Of a stretch of DNA of 64,000 bases, positions 62,501 to 64,000 are shown piece by piece (position 1 is the first letter of the stretch; the number at the start of each line of letters is the position of its first letter). A program made the translations under genes and the position numbers. The DNA comes from Callipepla californica brunnescens (taxonomy: Eukaryota; Chordata; Aves; Galliformes; Odontophoridae), in contig JALIRH010000023.1 of NCBI GenBank assembly GCA_023055505.1, positions 9,306,423 to 9,370,422 on the forward strand. Reading direction: 5' to 3'. Under the pieces are notes generated by a model. The model searched no databases. It saw only the letters and a list, made by a program, of their open reading frames with translations, and had not been told where the DNA came from.

Positions 62501-63364
62501 AAAGAATCACTGTGCTTGAGTCAGGAGGAAGGATCAGCCTGTACCTCAGAGCCTCTCCTTGCACTGAGCTGAGCCTTGCTTTACTCTGTGCTCAGAAGTA
62601 CAATCGGACTGGAGAGAAGGTGCTGCATGTAGGGGTGCTTCTGCAGCATTCCCGAGCCAGGATCCCTCCCAAGAAACGGAACCCAGCTCAGCAAGCAGCA
62701 GCAAGCAGCCTTTGGAGGGAGCCAGGCTGCAGGGGACTGCGAGAAGGATACGAGAGTGGTCTGCAGTCTGAAGAGAGGGGATAGAGAGATGCTGCTGAAT
62801 GAAACTTATTCAGAATGTAAAAACAAAAAGGCATTGCACTTTAGGTAAGAACCAGACATAAAAGCCTTTTGTTGTTTCATTGCTTTTGGCTGAATAAACA
62901 ATGCCTTTCTTTGAAGATGCTGTTTCTGTGTCATTTTAGTCAGCTGGTAGTCACAGGCTCTCAGTGGAAGGAGGCTTCCCAGTACCAAAGTAGTTAGGCC
63001 CTTTAGATTTATCCTAATTGGGAAAGCAAAGGGGCTGCATCATGGGATTATTCCCACAAGAAAAATAATAAATAATAAAAAAGGCAAGCCAGCCACATGG
63101 GGGTGCAGGCATGCTGGGCTGCCACAGCAGCTAAAGTGCAGCTTGCCTTGTAATTATGACAGCTGGGTTCTTGGTTGCAAAACAGAGATAAGCCATAAAA
63201 TTAGCACCGTTGTGGAGAAATGATGCATTAATATCAGAAGCTTTGTAAAGGCTTCCTTAACATCTCCCATCTCTGCACTGAGAGAAAAGCAGCTCTCCAG
63301 GAGAAAAATAAGTGTTTGTGTTGCTTTTTTTTCCAGGCAGGAGTTCTGCAGGGAGATCTCTGGC
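59561..63364. other. Intergenic DNA, no clear gene
   Basis: GC content rises in patches (59600-59800 and 62200-62800). The 95-codon plus frame at 62497-62784 has no domain. TA units lie near 60438-60450 and 61933-61955. Confidence 0.45.
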
Positions 63365-63635
63365 ATGGACACACCAGTAACATTGCAGTCACTGGAGCAG
63401 ATGCAGCCTCAGAGCACGAAGAGGTGCGTGCAGCATGTGCACAGAAGACACAGGAAAAGTTTTGGTGAATGCTACCAGCTATTGTTTGCCCAGAGGGATG
63501 CTGGAAGAAAGCCTGTGCTAATATCTCTGCTGCTGTGGGCTTCATTAGTGGTGGGAGGAATTTTTTTCTCTGCAGCTGCCCTAACCTGCTGGGTAATTTT
63601 GCAGCGCACCACGGAGCCTCGCACCTCTGTGCTGG
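63365..63635 (+). CDS. Candidate first coding exon of a type II single-pass membrane protein
   Basis: The open frame starts at GGCATGG (purine at -3 and G at +4). It reads a polar, basic N-terminus of about 50 residues, with CVQHVHRRHRKSFG at 21-34, then a strong hydrophobic span at about 51-79 (VLISLLLWASLVVGG and on through CWVIL), then QRTTEPRTS. A possible splice donor CTGG|GTGAAG ends the exon at 63635; without splicing the frame stops at 63751. A cytoplasmic basic end, one membrane span and a donor soon after are the exon 1 layout of TNF-ligand family genes, but no TNF-homology sequence is in the window, so that is speculation. It lies in the GC-richer end of the window. Confidence 0.3.
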
Positions 63636-64000
63636 GTGAAGCGGTGTCTGCGTGTTCCTGTGCCCCGAGAGCAAGCAGAAAACGCTCCGGGATTCCGGGC
63701 GCAAAGTGCCCTTTATCAACGTGTGTTATTTCTGGTAATACCATCGCTTAACCAACACAAAAACCCGATTCTTGTAATTCTGTCCTGACACTGCCGTGTG
63801 TAGGAACTGAAATACCTCCAGTGTCAGAGAAAAATGCGTTTAATTGCAGGCTCAGAAGTAAAACGAGAGCTTTAGGGAAGAGCTGTCACCCTGCCACTTG
63901 CCGGCACTTAGGCGCAGACAAAGGGCTTGTAAGGAGAAGTTGGGAGCTGCAGGGAGGTGGTAGCCACCAGGAGGGATGACTTGGCGGGTCGTTCCGCAGT
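63636..64000. other. GC-richer end of window, no feature called
   Basis: If the exon above is real, this is the start of its intron. I see no other feature. Confidence 0.4.

Noticed and set aside
62497..62784. Plus-strand 95-codon frame
   Set aside because: The ATG context is weak, there is no domain, and composition is mixed; nothing supports it beyond being open.

Overview
The window is vertebrate nuclear DNA, almost certainly from a bird and most likely a galliform. Three things point there: CR1 LINE fragments with the avian 8-bp tail (ATTCTGTG units), mariner copies of the type seen in chicken (Galluhop-like), and several avian ERVL-type LTRs. Most of the 64 kb is AT-rich intergenic DNA with scattered repeats. 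No conserved multi-exon gene is visible in full. I cannot tell which chromosome this is.

Layout. 1-24 kb: AT-rich intergenic DNA with one mariner copy (about 4.9-5.4 kb), a CR1 tail next to an ERVL LTR end (6.8-7.35 kb), and a rearranged CR1 (12.5-13.5 kb). 24.2-29.6 kb: one old endogenous retrovirus of gammaretrovirus-like (ERV1) type with both LTRs, a broken gag-pol and no recognisable env. 32.7-33.3 kb: a long TTTCC/TTTCCC tract. 34.0-35.7 kb: two ERVL pieces, each running LTR end, primer-site-like sequence, leader.

35.8-42.3 kb is the one gene-bearing, GC-rich part. It holds two tandem minus-strand copies of an intronless-CDS RING-finger gene of the avian Topors-like type. The upstream copy (39606-40568, 320 aa) is intact. 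The downstream copy (about 35986-36973) has a one-base frameshift after the RING. Each has a small 5'-UTR intron with good splice sites, a Kozak ATG with an in-frame stop just before it, and a close AATAAA signal. The intact copy has a GC-rich exon 1 with CRE-like sites, and this exon-plus-promoter block is duplicated about 0.9 kb further upstream. The broken copy instead has an exon 1 made from a 21-bp (7-codon) minisatellite whose main array (38.5-39.1 kb) lies between the genes.

42.5-59.6 kb: more CR1, a gag-like fragment with an LTR (44 kb), two ERVL LTRs (45.1 and 52.7 kb), a second mariner (47.8 kb) and a long CR1 (51.5-52.6 kb). Near the right end GC content rises, and an open frame at 63365 encodes a short basic N-terminus followed by one strong membrane segment. 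It could be the first exon of a type II membrane protein lying mostly outside the window.

Most interesting: the Topors-like pair. It shows patchwork divergence (near-identical C-terminus, fast-changing RING, conserved intron), an exon 1 replaced exactly at the splice donor, and a duplicated promoter. Together these suggest a fast-evolving, recombining gene family.
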